Origin: Deltaproteobacteria bacterium
Lineage (GTDB): Bacteria; Myxococcota_A; UBA796; SXON01
Assembly (NCBI GenBank): GCA_947484175.1
Contig: CANKOI010000003.1
Coordinates: forward strand, 1-64,000
Reading direction: 5' to 3'
Length of the DNA: 64,000 bases
Positions 49,981 through 59,579 of this stretch are shown here, piece by piece. The first letter of the stretch is position 1. Each line of letters opens with the position of its first letter. The position numbers and the translations under genes were made by a program. The notes beneath the pieces were generated by a model, which saw nothing but the letters and a program-made list of their open reading frames with translations, was not told where the DNA came from and did not search any database.

Positions 49981-52900
49981 GCCTGCTCCTCGTGGCCCTG
50001 TGGTCTGCGTTCGCCTCCGCTGCTGAGCCGGAGTCCCCCGCACCCGACGACCTCCTCGCCCACACCGGGCAGCTTGTGGCGTTTGTGACCATCACGGCGC
50101 CCCGCGGTGGCCTGGCCCAGGAACCGCTCGATCCCCTGCTGCGGGTGCGGCAGGACGGCATCTTCCGCCCCGGCGACATGCGCCAGGATGTGGCGACGCT
50201 CTTTCGCGCTGGCCAGTTCGCGCAGGTGGAGGCGTGGCTCTACCCCTGGCCGGTGCAGCTTCCCACGGGCGAAGAAGCCGAAGGGGTGCGGCTTGAGTAT
50301 CGGGTTTATCCCCAGCCACGCATCGCCAAGCTGGTCGTAAACGGCGCACGAACCTTTCCCGTCCCCGAATTGCTCGGGCGCCTCGGCCTCGCGAACGGCG
50401 ACGTGTGGGCGCACGACGACCCCGGCCGATGGGAAGCTGCCGTCGCCGAGGCGTACGTCGCTCGCGGGTGGCCTTCCGCCCGTGCCACTCTCGCGCGCAC
50501 CGTGGACGATGACGGAAATGTGGAGCTGTTGTTCACCGTGGAGGAGGGCGATCCCAGGCGGATCGTGGAGCTGCGGGTGCGCCCGACCGCGGCCCTGGGC
50601 GAAGCCGAGGCGCGAGCCATCCTCGAGCGGAACGGCCTCCGCGTGGGTCTCCCCTGGACCGACGCCGCTCTCCGCGACGCGCAGGACGCCGTGGTGCGTC
50701 GACTTCACGACTACCCGTCCCGATTCTTGTGGTGGCGGCGGGACTGGTGGCCCGAGGCCCGCGTGAACCTCAAGGTGATGCCGGAGGCCGGCGGCGACCG
50801 CATCTCGTTGCTCGTGGAGGAGCGCCGCCCGTGGACCATCGAGCTCTCCGACGAGGCCAACCGTCGGGATCTGCCCGACGAAGAAGCGCTTGTGGAAGGA
50901 ATGGCGCTGGATGGCGGAGCCCGGCTGCGCCGCGAGTTCGCGGCCGAAGCCACCGCCGAGCTGAACGACCGGGCCACCCGCGCCGGCTTCGTAGACGCCA
51001 AGGTGGACGTTCGGGTGGAGGAGACGGAGCAGCGCGTGCAGCTCACGATCGGCGGTACCGCCGGACCTCGCTACGCGCTCAAGCGAGTTCGGACCACCGG
51101 CGAGGTGATTGACCCCGACCTGCTGGGCGCCGCCAGTTCCGGCTTCCTGACCGGTTGCTCCGGGGGCGGCCGCTACGCCTTGGAATCGGGTGCCGTCGCG
51201 CGCGCCCACGCCCGCAGCGACCGCTTTCTCTGCCAGGCCACCGCAGAGTCGGCGCGTGAGGTCCTCCCCCCGCCGCTGTTGGGTCGACAGACGCTCACCC
51301 CCGAAGCGGCGGATCGGGCCGCTGCCGACATCGCGGAGTTCTATCGGTCGCAGGGCTACCCTTCGGTGGTGGTGGCGCGAACCCGGTTCGAGCGACTCGG
51401 CGAGGTGCGGGGGCGCCAGCAGCCGGTGGAACTGGGGTACGAAGTGACGGCCGGGCTGCGCGTGCGGGTCGTGGGTGTCGAGGTGACCGGCGGCGCGCCG
51501 GGGGTGCCGGGCAAGGAGTTCTTCGCCGACCTTCTCGGCAAGCCGCTGAACCCCAACGCGGTAGACGAACGGACGCGCCGGATCGTGGAGCGGCATCAGG
51601 AGCGGGGCTTCCTGCACGCGGACGCCCGTGTTTCCACCGAGCTGGACGAGGCGGGCACCGGTGCGCGCCTCAGGGTGGCGGTGGTGCCGGGGCCCATCGT
51701 GATGGTGCGCTCCGTGCTTGTGCGCGGGCATAGCCGCACGCGACGTGAAACGATCGAACGGCCGATCGAGCTCGCCGCCGGAGACCCGATCTCGCCCAGC
51801 GCGCTCTCCGATCTGCGCCGGGAGCTTTACGAACTGGGGGTGTTTTCTAAGGTGAGCGTGGAGGCCGAGGGCGACGAAGATCGGCTCAAGGACGTGGTGG
51901 TTTCGGTGGATGAACAGCGCAACCTCGCCTTCGAGGTGGGCGGTGGGCTGGCCACCGACAATGGCGCCGCTGTTTTCCTCCGCGCTCGCCACCGAAACCT
52001 CGGCGGCCTCGCGCACCGCCTTACACTCTACGGTCAGGCCGGCGTGGGGTGGCTCGGCGACAGTTGGACGCCGGACTGGGTCGCGCCGGAGTGGAAGGCG
52101 GCATTGCGCTACGAGGCTCCGAACCAGCCCACCCGCGGGGAGCGGGTGGCGGTCGATGTGTTGTTCAACGAAGAGCAGCAGGAACGCAGCTACCGGATCC
52201 AGCGCTCAGGCGGCGGCGTGGGCGTGCGACTGCGGCTGGGCCGCAGCGCAACGGCCGAGCTGGGCTACCGGGCCCAGTACCGGCGCCTGCTCGACATCGA
52301 TACCGGCGTGCTGGTGGCCGGCGATGTCTGGGCCGACGAGCTCGGGGTCACCGACCTTGCCGACCCGGTCCCGGTGCTGCCGAGCTTGGGGCGGTGGGCC
52401 AGCGGTATTGAGGCGAGCTTCGTGATTGACCTGCGCAATGACGTTGCGGCGGCCACACGCGGAGGCCTCGGCAGCGTTTCGATTCGGGTGAACGACGACC
52501 TCCTGAGCGATCTGGCGTTCGTGCGAGCCGAGGGCAGCTGGACCCAACTCGTTCCCGTGGGCGGCTTCGGCCTCGTCTTGCGTGCGCGGGGCGGGCTCGC
52601 GGCCTCACCCGAAGGCACGCTCACGCTCCCGATCGAGGACCGATTCAGCGCGGGAGGGGGCGGCTCGTTCCGCGGTTTCGACGTGGACCAGGTGGGCCCC
52701 GCCAACCACGTGAGCGCCGAGGCGATTGAGTACCCCGAGGCGATCGAGCCGATCGTGGACTGGTCGCAGCGGGATGCGGCGGGCCGATGGGTGTCGACCG
52801 GCGGCGACAGCATGGCGATCGCCACGGTGGAGCTCGACATCCCCTTCTCGCGTTTGGGTTTTTCGAACGGGTCGACGTGGCAGCTGGCGTTCTTTGGCGA

Positions 52901-53111
52901 CGTGGGCAACGTGTGGTGGCTTTCGCCGACGGTCACCACCGACTCCATGACGGAAGGCATCGACCCCTTTCTGCGCGTGGGCGCGGGCATCGGGCTGCGT
53001 CGCGCCACGCCCATCGGCCCTCTCCAACTCGACCTCGGCTTCAACCCGGCACCGCTGAGCTATCGTGAGGAGGTGATCGCCCGGCTGCACTTCGCCGTGG
53101 GAGCGTTGTGA
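49977..53111 (+). CDS. tamA: BamA/TamA-family outer-membrane assembly protein
   Basis: The start is a TTG overlapping the tamB stop (TTGA), giving signal peptide LSLLLVALWSAFASA; the track's 49716 start is inside tamB. The 1044-residue protein has several POTRA-like repeats (for example RIAKLVVNGARTFPVPELLG and MVRSVLVRGHSRTRRETIER), more residues than usual for TamA (577) or BamA (810). The C-terminal surface-antigen barrel contains GGGGSFRGFDVDQVGPANH and ends in RLHFAVGAL. It inserts barrels or works with TamB. TamA versus BamA cannot be settled, but the tamB neighbour favours TamA. Confidence 0.9.
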   Translation: MSLLLVALWSAFASAAEPESPAPDDLLAHTGQLVAFVTITAPRGGLAQEPLDPLLRVRQDGIFRPGDMRQDVATLFRAGQFAQVEAWLYPWPVQLPTGEEAEGVRLEYRVYPQPRIAKLVVNGARTFPVPELLGRLGLANGDVWAHDDPGRWEAAVAEAYVARGWPSARATLARTVDDDGNVELLFTVEEGDPRRIVELRVRPTAALGEAEARAILERNGLRVGLPWTDAALRDAQDAVVRRLHDYPSRFLWWRRDWWPEARVNLKVMPEAGGDRISLLVEERRPWTIELSDEANRRDLPDEEALVEGMALDGGARLRREFAAEATAELNDRATRAGFVDAKVDVRVEETEQRVQLTIGGTAGPRYALKRVRTTGEVIDPDLLGAASSGFLTGCSGGGRYALESGAVARAHARSDRFLCQATAESAREVLPPPLLGRQTLTPEAADRAAADIAEFYRSQGYPSVVVARTRFERLGEVRGRQQPVELGYEVTAGLRVRVVGVEVTGGAPGVPGKEFFADLLGKPLNPNAVDERTRRIVERHQERGFLHADARVSTELDEAGTGARLRVAVVPGPIVMVRSVLVRGHSRTRRETIERPIELAAGDPISPSALSDLRRELYELGVFSKVSVEAEGDEDRLKDVVVSVDEQRNLAFEVGGGLATDNGAAVFLRARHRNLGGLAHRLTLYGQAGVGWLGDSWTPDWVAPEWKAALRYEAPNQPTRGERVAVDVLFNEEQQERSYRIQRSGGGVGVRLRLGRSATAELGYRAQYRRLLDIDTGVLVAGDVWADELGVTDLADPVPVLPSLGRWASGIEASFVIDLRNDVAAATRGGLGSVSIRVNDDLLSDLAFVRAEGSWTQLVPVGGFGLVLRARGGLAASPEGTLTLPIEDRFSAGGGGSFRGFDVDQVGPANHVSAEAIEYPEAIEPIVDWSQRDAAGRWVSTGGDSMAIATVELDIPFSRLGFSNGSTWQLAFFGDVGNVWWLSPTVTTDSMTEGIDPFLRVGAGIGLRRATPIGPLQLDLGFNPAPLSYREEVIARLHFAVGAL

Positions 53112-54847
53112 AGGAACGGCGGGTGCTGCTTTCGGTCGGTGCGGCGTGCGTACTGCTCGTGCTGTGGCCCGTGGTGCTGCACCCCAGAGCGCAGGCGCTG
53201 GGGCTGCAGTTCGTGGACGGGTTCGGCACCCAGTGGTGGTTCTGGTACCTCGGCGAGGTGCTGGCCGGGCGGCAGGACCTCGTTCATACCGACCTGCTGT
53301 TCTTCCCCACCGGCAAGGACGTCTTCGCCCATACCGGCGGCAACCTTCTCGACGCCCTCTTTGCGTGGCCGCTCCGCGCCGTTCTCGGCCCGACTGCCGG
53401 CTACAACGTGTGGGTGGGCGTGGTGGTGGCCACCAACTACGCGGCGGGGTGCCGCCTCGGCTCGGCCTTCACGGGCAAGCCTGCTTGGCTGGCCGGCGCG
53501 GCCCTCGCGCTCAATCCTTGGGTACTGCAGGAGATCAGCAGCGGGCGCCCGACCCAGGCGTGGATTGCGCTGCCTGCGGTCGCGCTCGCTGGGGTGTGGG
53601 CGGCCAGAACGGCGGGGGGGGCGGTGTGGACGGGCCTCGCGGTGGCGGGGTCGGGGTGGCTGTACTGGTACGGCGGCCTCACCACCGGCGTCGTAGCGGT
53701 GGTGGCCGGATTGCTTCGCCTTCTGCTGCTTTCGGAGCGCGGCCGGAGTCTCCTCGTTCTTGGTGGCGCTGCGGTCGTGGCGGCCTCCGCGGTGGCGCCG
53801 GGGGTCTGGTTCATGCACGAGCAGATCGCAGCCGGGGCGGTGCCAGGGTTGCTTCTGCTCGAAGGCACCGGCCTCATCGCCCCGCTGTCCCTCGGCACGG
53901 CTGAAGGGGGCCGGGGCGGGCTCCAGGTGCTGGCGCCGCTCCTCGGCCGGAGCGGCGGGCTCGCGGAGGTCGATGGCGTGCTCCGGTTCTCGCCGGGGCA
54001 GCCGTCGTTGAGCTTCGCGAGCGGCATCGGAGCTGCGGTGGCCGCCTTCGTGGCGTGGAGGTCGGGACACAGGCGGGCACTTGCCGCCGCGGTGGCCGTG
54101 GTCTTCACAGGCCTGATGCTTGCTTGTGGTCCGGCGATCGTCGTCGGGGACGAGCTCGTGCTGAACCGCCCCTGGGTGTGGCTGGTGTCGCACGTCGACA
54201 TCCTCCGCCGTTGGTGGTGGCCGGCGCGCGCCGTAGTCGCGGTGTTTCTCGGCCTGGTGGCGCTGTTGCCGCTCCTCCCGCGGGCGTGGGGGTTCCGCTG
54301 GCTCTTTCTGGTAGCGATCGGCGTGGAGGGTTTTCGCACCCAGCAGCTGCCGATGCCTTCTTGGAGTGCGCGAGTGCCGGCGCCCCTCGAGTGCCTGCGC
54401 AACGCGCCTCCCGGTGCCGTGATCGACCTGCCTCTGCTCTCCAACCAGCGCAACCTGTGGTTCCAAACCGAGCATCACCACCCCCTGCTGTCGGGAATGC
54501 TGGTCCTCAGCCCGGAGTTTGGGAGCGCTCCGGTCAATGCCCTGCGGGCCGAGAACTCTTTGCTGGACCTCTTGCTCGACCTCGGCGAGCGCCATTACAC
54601 CCGCGAGCCCACCTTCGACGAGGCTGACCGCACCTCGCTCCTCGCGGCTGGCTACCGCTACGTGCTGGTCGACCAGAGCCGCTTCTGGACCCTCCGCCCC
54701 GGCGGCGAAACGGTGCAACGCAAGTCCACCTGGCCGCGCCTCCAACGGCTCCTGCGACCGCTCCTCGGCGAAGCGGTGATCGACGCAGACGGGGTTGCGC
54801 TGTACACCCTCGATGCGAGTCCGCTGGAGTGTGCCCCCTCACCCTGA
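53108..54847 (+). CDS. Polytopic membrane protein, GT-C glycosyltransferase-like
   Basis: The GTG overlaps the tamA stop (GTGA). The 579-residue protein has about ten helices in the first 420 residues and a soluble C-terminal domain. The early acidic loop FVDGFGTQWWFWYLGEVLAG and ALNPWVLQEISSGRPTQAWI resemble GT-C or YfhO-like membrane glycosyltransferases. A clear catalytic DxD is not visible, so this is tentative. Its role beside tamA/tamB is unknown. Confidence 0.7.
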   Translation: MKERRVLLSVGAACVLLVLWPVVLHPRAQALGLQFVDGFGTQWWFWYLGEVLAGRQDLVHTDLLFFPTGKDVFAHTGGNLLDALFAWPLRAVLGPTAGYNVWVGVVVATNYAAGCRLGSAFTGKPAWLAGAALALNPWVLQEISSGRPTQAWIALPAVALAGVWAARTAGGAVWTGLAVAGSGWLYWYGGLTTGVVAVVAGLLRLLLLSERGRSLLVLGGAAVVAASAVAPGVWFMHEQIAAGAVPGLLLLEGTGLIAPLSLGTAEGGRGGLQVLAPLLGRSGGLAEVDGVLRFSPGQPSLSFASGIGAAVAAFVAWRSGHRRALAAAVAVVFTGLMLACGPAIVVGDELVLNRPWVWLVSHVDILRRWWWPARAVVAVFLGLVALLPLLPRAWGFRWLFLVAIGVEGFRTQQLPMPSWSARVPAPLECLRNAPPGAVIDLPLLSNQRNLWFQTEHHHPLLSGMLVLSPEFGSAPVNALRAENSLLDLLLDLGERHYTREPTFDEADRTSLLAAGYRYVLVDQSRFWTLRPGGETVQRKSTWPRLQRLLRPLLGEAVIDADGVALYTLDASPLECAPSP

Positions 54848-54851
54848 CCGA

Positions 54852-55553
54852 TCACTTCGCCCTGATGTCCGCCCCGTTCGCCCGCCCCCGCGGCGACACC
54901 GTGCCCCCGTTGGCCTGCAAGAAGTTCCGCGCCTCTCGCAGCTCCTCGATGCGGCTCGCGCCGAAAAACACCTTGTGATGCTTGGGGTACACGATGCCTT
55001 CACGCGTTTCGAAGTGGCGCAGGGGGCACCAGGCTGACTCGATCTGCTCCAGCAGGAGCTCCAGCGCGAGGGCCGAATTCTTCCACAAGCGGAGCGTGAC
55101 CCGGGCTGGCGTGGGCAGGTGGGCCGCGTAGTTGCCTTCGTTGAGCAGCGTGGCCGCCTCGGCGTAGGAGAGCCGGTGCATGCCGAGGGCGCGGGAGATC
55201 ACGAGCCCGTACAGGCCGCGGATGGTGTACACGTCGAACAGGACCCACAGGGGCGCCGTGAGGATGGCCGCGATGCCCGCAACGGCCCAACGGACCGGGT
55301 GCTGGCTGGCCGGTGCAGCCGCGAAGTGGTCGAGCTGCGTGTTCAACATCGTGGACAGCCCGTTCGCGTAGCCACAGAACTGGCAGTTCAGTCGGTCCAG
55401 CCAGAACAGGTTGGCGATCCGGCCCCGGTCCATGAACACGTGGTCGGCCCACCGCACTTGGGGCAAGCCAAACAACGGCGATAGCACTCCCTGGAGCAAG
55501 ACGACCACCAGCGTGACATTCAGCACGATGAAGGCGGGGATGCTCAGGTACAT
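54852..55553 (-). CDS. Membrane protein with conserved CxxC and late Cys motif, unknown function
   Basis: The track runs to 55646 (GTG). I prefer the ATG giving MYLSIPAFIVLNVTLVVVLL (233 residues), because the extra 31 residues look unconserved. Two or three helices surround the segment WLDRLNCQFCGYANGLSTML, with a CxxC pair. Later comes LEQIESAWCPLRHF and a His-containing region (YPKHHKVFFGA). The Cys/His pattern suggests metal or haem binding, but I know no named family. It converges on the preceding gene, with 4 nt between. Confidence 0.7.
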   Translation of the reverse strand: MYLSIPAFIVLNVTLVVVLLQGVLSPLFGLPQVRWADHVFMDRGRIANLFWLDRLNCQFCGYANGLSTMLNTQLDHFAAAPASQHPVRWAVAGIAAILTAPLWVLFDVYTIRGLYGLVISRALGMHRLSYAEAATLLNEGNYAAHLPTPARVTLRLWKNSALALELLLEQIESAWCPLRHFETREGIVYPKHHKVFFGASRIEELREARNFLQANGGTVSPRGRANGADIRAK

Positions 55554-55702
55554 CGTTCCGCCGCCGATGAGGCAGCGGGCCCACCCGTGGGTGCGAATCT
55601 GCGCGATGCTGATGGAAACGAGGGTGGAGCGGGCGGAAGGTGGCACCGCCGTGCGATAGCCCGTCGCGCAGCGGCGCGCTCGGCGGCCCGGGAGGAGTCA
55701 CG

Positions 55703-58700
55703 ATGCTTACGTTTGGCGGCGGCCCGGCCCTTTCTCCCTTCCGGCTCGCGAGGCTCTTCGACCGCCTTCGCGAGGTTGCGCCCGCCCTCCAAGCCCTCTG
55801 GGCCGATCACGTTCACTTCGCCGAGGCCGAGGGGCTCTCCGAGGCCGACGCCGCCACGCTCGCAGCGCTGCTTCGTTACGGAGTGGAGCCCGAGTCGCCT
55901 CGCCGAGAGGGGGCCTCGCTGCTCGTCGTTCCTCGGCTGGGCACGCGGAGCCCGTGGTCATCGAAGGCCACCGACATCGTGCACAACTGCGGCCTGCAGG
56001 CGGTGGCGGTCGTGGAGCGCGGCGTGCGGTACACCTTTGCTGGGTCTGGCCTCGACCTCGCCACGCTTTCGCCGGTTCTGCACGACCGTATGACGGAGTC
56101 CGTGCTCTTCGATGAAGCCGGCGCCTCCGCGCTCTTCGAGCGCTCGGCTCCCGCCCCCCTCCAATCGGTCGACGTGCTGGCTGGCGGCGCGGCGGCGCTC
56201 CGCGCGGCCGACCGCTCGCTGGGGCTTGCGCTGGCCGCCGACGAGATCGACTACCTCGTGGAGGCCTTCACGCGCCTCGGCCGGAACCCCACCGATGCCG
56301 AACTGATGATGTTCGCGCAGGCCAACAGCGAACATTGCCGCCACAAGATTTTCAACGCTTCGTGGACGCTCGACGGCGAGCCGCAGGCCCACTCCCTCTT
56401 CGGCATGATCCGCAACACCACCGCGATGGCGCGCGTGGTCCTGCCGAGCGGCGTGGGCAGCGTGCGCTCGGCGTACCACGACAACGCCGCCGTTACCGTA
56501 GGCCCTTCGGCGCGCCGCTTCGTTCCCGACCCCGCCACCGGCGTGTGGGGCTACCGCGAGGCGGCGCCCCTTCACATGCTGATGAAGGTGGAGACCCACA
56601 ACCACCCCACTGCGATCAGCCCCTTTCCGGGTGCGGCGACCGGCGCGGGTGGTGAAATTCGAGATGAAGGTGCGGTTGGGCGGGGGGGAAAGCCCAAGGC
56701 GGGACTCTGTGGCTTCTCGGTGTCGAACCTCCGGGTGCCCGGGGAGCCCCCCGAGGAATGGGAGCTCGAGAATCCCGGCAAGCCCGATCGCATCGTCAAC
56801 GCCTGGCAGATCATGGTCGAGGGGCCGTTGGGCGCTGCGGCCTTCAACAACGAGTTCGGGCGCCCCAACCTCGGCGGATATTTCCGAACCCTCGAATTGC
56901 CGTTCGGCGGGGAATGGCGCGGCTACCACAAGCCCATCATGGTCGCCGGTGGGCTCGGCAACATCGCCGAGACGGATGTGGACAAACGGCCCATCCCGCC
57001 CGGTTCCGCGTTGGTGGTGCTCGGTGGCCCGGCGATGCGGATCGGGCTCGGGGGTGGGGCCGCCAGCTCGATGGCCTCGGGGCAGAGCCACGGCGACCTC
57101 GATTTTGCCAGCGTGCAGCGAGACAACGCCGAGGTGGAGCGCCGTTGCCAAGAGGTGCTCGACCGCTGTCAGGCCGCCGGCTTGGACAACCCGATTCTCA
57201 GCGTGCACGACGTGGGCGCCGGGGGGCTCTCCAATGCGTTTCCCGAGCTCGTGAACGACGGGGGTGTGGGGGGGCACTTCAACTTGCGGGCGATCCCGAA
57301 TGGGGAGCCCGGGATGAGCCCGCTCGAAGTGTGGAGCAACGAGGCCCAAGAGCGCTACGTTTTGGCGATCAGCGAGGCGAGCCTGCCCGGCTTCGCCGCC
57401 CTGTGTGAGCGGGAACGGGCGCCGTTTGCGGTGGTGGGCCGCGCCACGGCCGAGCGGGTGCTCCGGGTGGACGACCCCCTCCTCGGTGCGGCTCCGGTCA
57501 ACCTCCCACTCGAGGTCGTGCTCGGCAAGGCGCCCCGCATGCACCGAACGGCGGTGCATGTCGCGGCTCCCGTTGCTCCGCTGAACCTCGCCGGTGTGAC
57601 GCTGGCGGAGGCGGCCGTTCGGGTCTTGCGTTTCCCCGCCGTGGCCGACAAGACCTTCCTCGTGACCATCGGCGATCGGTCGGTCACCGGCCAGATCGTG
57701 CGGGACCCGATGGTCGGCCCCTGGCAGGTTCCCGTGGCCGACGTCGCCGTGACCACGCAGGCCTACGAAGGGGTGGCGGGCGAGGCGATGGCCATGGGGG
57801 AACGCACACCGCTGGCGCTCTTCGACGGTCCCGCTTCGGCCCGCATGGCAGTGGGCGAGGCGCTCACCAACCTCGCCGCCGCCCCCATCGAGCGGATCGA
57901 GCAGATCGTCCTCTCCGCGAATTGGATGGCGCCGGCCGGCCACCGGAACGAAGACGCGGTGCTCTTCGACATGGTGCGCGCCGTGGGGCTGGAGTTGTGT
58001 CCGGCGCTGGGGATTGCGATCCCCGTGGGGAAAGACTCCATGTCGATGCGGACGACGTGGAGCGGCGGGTCGGTGACGGCTCCCGTGAGCCTGATCGTAT
58101 CGGCCTTTGCGCCCGTCACCGATGTGCGGGGCGTCCTGACCCCCCTCTTGCAGGACGTTCCCGACACTGTGCTCGTTCTCCTCGATCTGGGAGCCGGAAA
58201 AAATCGTTTGGGTGGCAGCGTTTTGGCGCAGGTGTACAACCAACTCGGCGACTGCGCTCCCGATGTGGACGCCGCCGCCTCCCTCCGCACCTTCTTCTCA
58301 GGCGTGCAGGCCGCGCGCTCGGCGGGGCTGTTGCTGGCCTACCACGACCGCGCAGACGGGGGCCTGTTCGCCACGCTCTGCGAAATGGCGTTCGCTTCGC
58401 GATGCGGCCTTTCGGTGCGGGTGCCCGGCGCTCCGCTTCCGGGTTTGTTCACGGAGGAGTTGGGAGCGGTGGTGCAGGTGCGGCGCGCCGATCTGGGCGC
58501 GTTGGCGGGGTGTTTCCCGGGGGTGCCCCTCGCGGAGCTGGGAGCGCCGGTGTTCGGCCCTCTCGGCGGGTCGGCGCGGAACGAGCTGGCGTTCGCGTTC
58601 GACGACCGCTCCATCTGGCGCGCCACCCGTACCGAACTCCACCACCACTGGAGCCGGGTCACCCACGCCGTGCAGGTACGCCGGGACGATCCCGGCTGTG

Positions 58701-59569
58701 CCCGCGAAGAGCTGCGCCGAATCGAGCAGACCGACGACCCGGGACTCTCTCCGGAGCTGCGGTTTCGGCCCGAGGGGGCGCCGGCGCTCGCTCGTCGTCC
58801 GCGCGTGGCCATCCTCCGCGAGCAGGGCGTGAACGGGCAGGCCGAGATGGCCGCCGCCTTCGAACGAGCGGGCTTCGAGCCGCTCGACGTGCACATGACC
58901 GACCTTGCTTCCGGGCGGGTAAACCTCCAGGACGTAGTCGGGCTGGCGGCCTGTGGCGGCTTCTCCTATGGCGATGTCCTTGGCGCGGGCGGCGGCTGGG
59001 CCAACAGCATCCGGTTCAATCCACGGCTGCGGGAGCAGTTCGCCACGTTCTTTGAGCGTAGCGACAGCTTCTCGCTGGGGGTGTGCAACGGCTGCCAGAT
59101 GATGTCCACCTTGGCCGAGTTGGTGCCCGGCGCCGAAGGGTGGCCGCGCTTCGTAAAGAACCGCTCGGAGCAGTTTGAGGCGCGGCTGTGTACGCTCCGT
59201 GTGGAAGAGTCGCCCTCGATCTTCTTTGCGGGAATGGCTGGGTCCACGCTCCTGGTGCCGGTTGCGCACGGCGAGGGCCGTCCGGTGTGGGCCACGCCCG
59301 GCGCGGAGTCGCGGGCGGTGGTGGCCGCACGGTTCGTGGATGGGCACCGGGGGCCGACCGAGAGCTACCCCTGGAACCCCAACGGCGCGAAGGGCGGCGT
59401 GACCGCGCTCTGCTCCAGCGACGGCCGCTCCACCATCCTGATGCCCCACCCCGAGCGCGCCTTCCGGTGGACCACCCTGTCCTGGCAGCCGGAATCGTGG
59501 CGCAACCCGGACAGCGACGCGAGCCCCTGGCAGCACTTCTTTGCGAATGCGCGCCGGTGGGTGGGCTGA
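55703..59569 (+). CDS. purL: Phosphoribosylformylglycinamidine synthase, single-chain
   Basis: GGAGGAG five bases before the ATG fixes the start ([20 protein letters not shown]), giving 1288 residues, the large PurL type. Motifs are [34 protein letters not shown] and, in the second synthetase half, [12 protein letters not shown]. The C-terminal class-I glutaminase starts near residue 1035 ([20 protein letters not shown]) with the catalytic Cys in [10 protein letters not shown] and the His/Glu in [11 protein letters not shown]. It converts FGAR to FGAM in purine synthesis. It ends in a hairpin shared with the convergent gene. Confidence 0.98.
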   Translation: MLTFGGGPALSPFRLARLFDRLREVAPALQALWADHVHFAEAEGLSEADAATLAALLRYGVEPESPRREGASLLVVPRLGTRSPWSSKATDIVHNCGLQAVAVVERGVRYTFAGSGLDLATLSPVLHDRMTESVLFDEAGASALFERSAPAPLQSVDVLAGGAAALRAADRSLGLALAADEIDYLVEAFTRLGRNPTDAELMMFAQANSEHCRHKIFNASWTLDGEPQAHSLFGMIRNTTAMARVVLPSGVGSVRSAYHDNAAVTVGPSARRFVPDPATGVWGYREAAPLHMLMKVETHNHPTAISPFPGAATGAGGEIRDEGAVGRGGKPKAGLCGFSVSNLRVPGEPPEEWELENPGKPDRIVNAWQIMVEGPLGAAAFNNEFGRPNLGGYFRTLELPFGGEWRGYHKPIMVAGGLGNIAETDVDKRPIPPGSALVVLGGPAMRIGLGGGAASSMASGQSHGDLDFASVQRDNAEVERRCQEVLDRCQAAGLDNPILSVHDVGAGGLSNAFPELVNDGGVGGHFNLRAIPNGEPGMSPLEVWSNEAQERYVLAISEASLPGFAALCERERAPFAVVGRATAERVLRVDDPLLGAAPVNLPLEVVLGKAPRMHRTAVHVAAPVAPLNLAGVTLAEAAVRVLRFPAVADKTFLVTIGDRSVTGQIVRDPMVGPWQVPVADVAVTTQAYEGVAGEAMAMGERTPLALFDGPASARMAVGEALTNLAAAPIERIEQIVLSANWMAPAGHRNEDAVLFDMVRAVGLELCPALGIAIPVGKDSMSMRTTWSGGSVTAPVSLIVSAFAPVTDVRGVLTPLLQDVPDTVLVLLDLGAGKNRLGGSVLAQVYNQLGDCAPDVDAAASLRTFFSGVQAARSAGLLLAYHDRADGGLFATLCEMAFASRCGLSVRVPGAPLPGLFTEELGAVVQVRRADLGALAGCFPGVPLAELGAPVFGPLGGSARNELAFAFDDRSIWRATRTELHHHWSRVTHAVQVRRDDPGCAREELRRIEQTDDPGLSPELRFRPEGAPALARRPRVAILREQGVNGQAEMAAAFERAGFEPLDVHMTDLASGRVNLQDVVGLAACGGFSYGDVLGAGGGWANSIRFNPRLREQFATFFERSDSFSLGVCNGCQMMSTLAELVPGAEGWPRFVKNRSEQFEARLCTLRVEESPSIFFAGMAGSTLLVPVAHGEGRPVWATPGAESRAVVAARFVDGHRGPTESYPWNPNGAKGGVTALCSSDGRSTILMPHPERAFRWTTLSWQPESWRNPDSDASPWQHFFANARRWVG

Positions 59570-59579
59570 CGCTCAGCCC
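59563..59579. terminator. Bidirectional hairpin containing both convergent stop codons
   Basis: GGGCTGA-CGC-TCAGCCC is a perfect seven-pair inverted repeat. The purL stop TGA is the end of the left arm and the stop of the convergent MYXO-CTERM gene is the start of the right arm. A transcript end or translation-coupled pause for both genes is plausible. No T tract follows. Confidence 0.5.
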
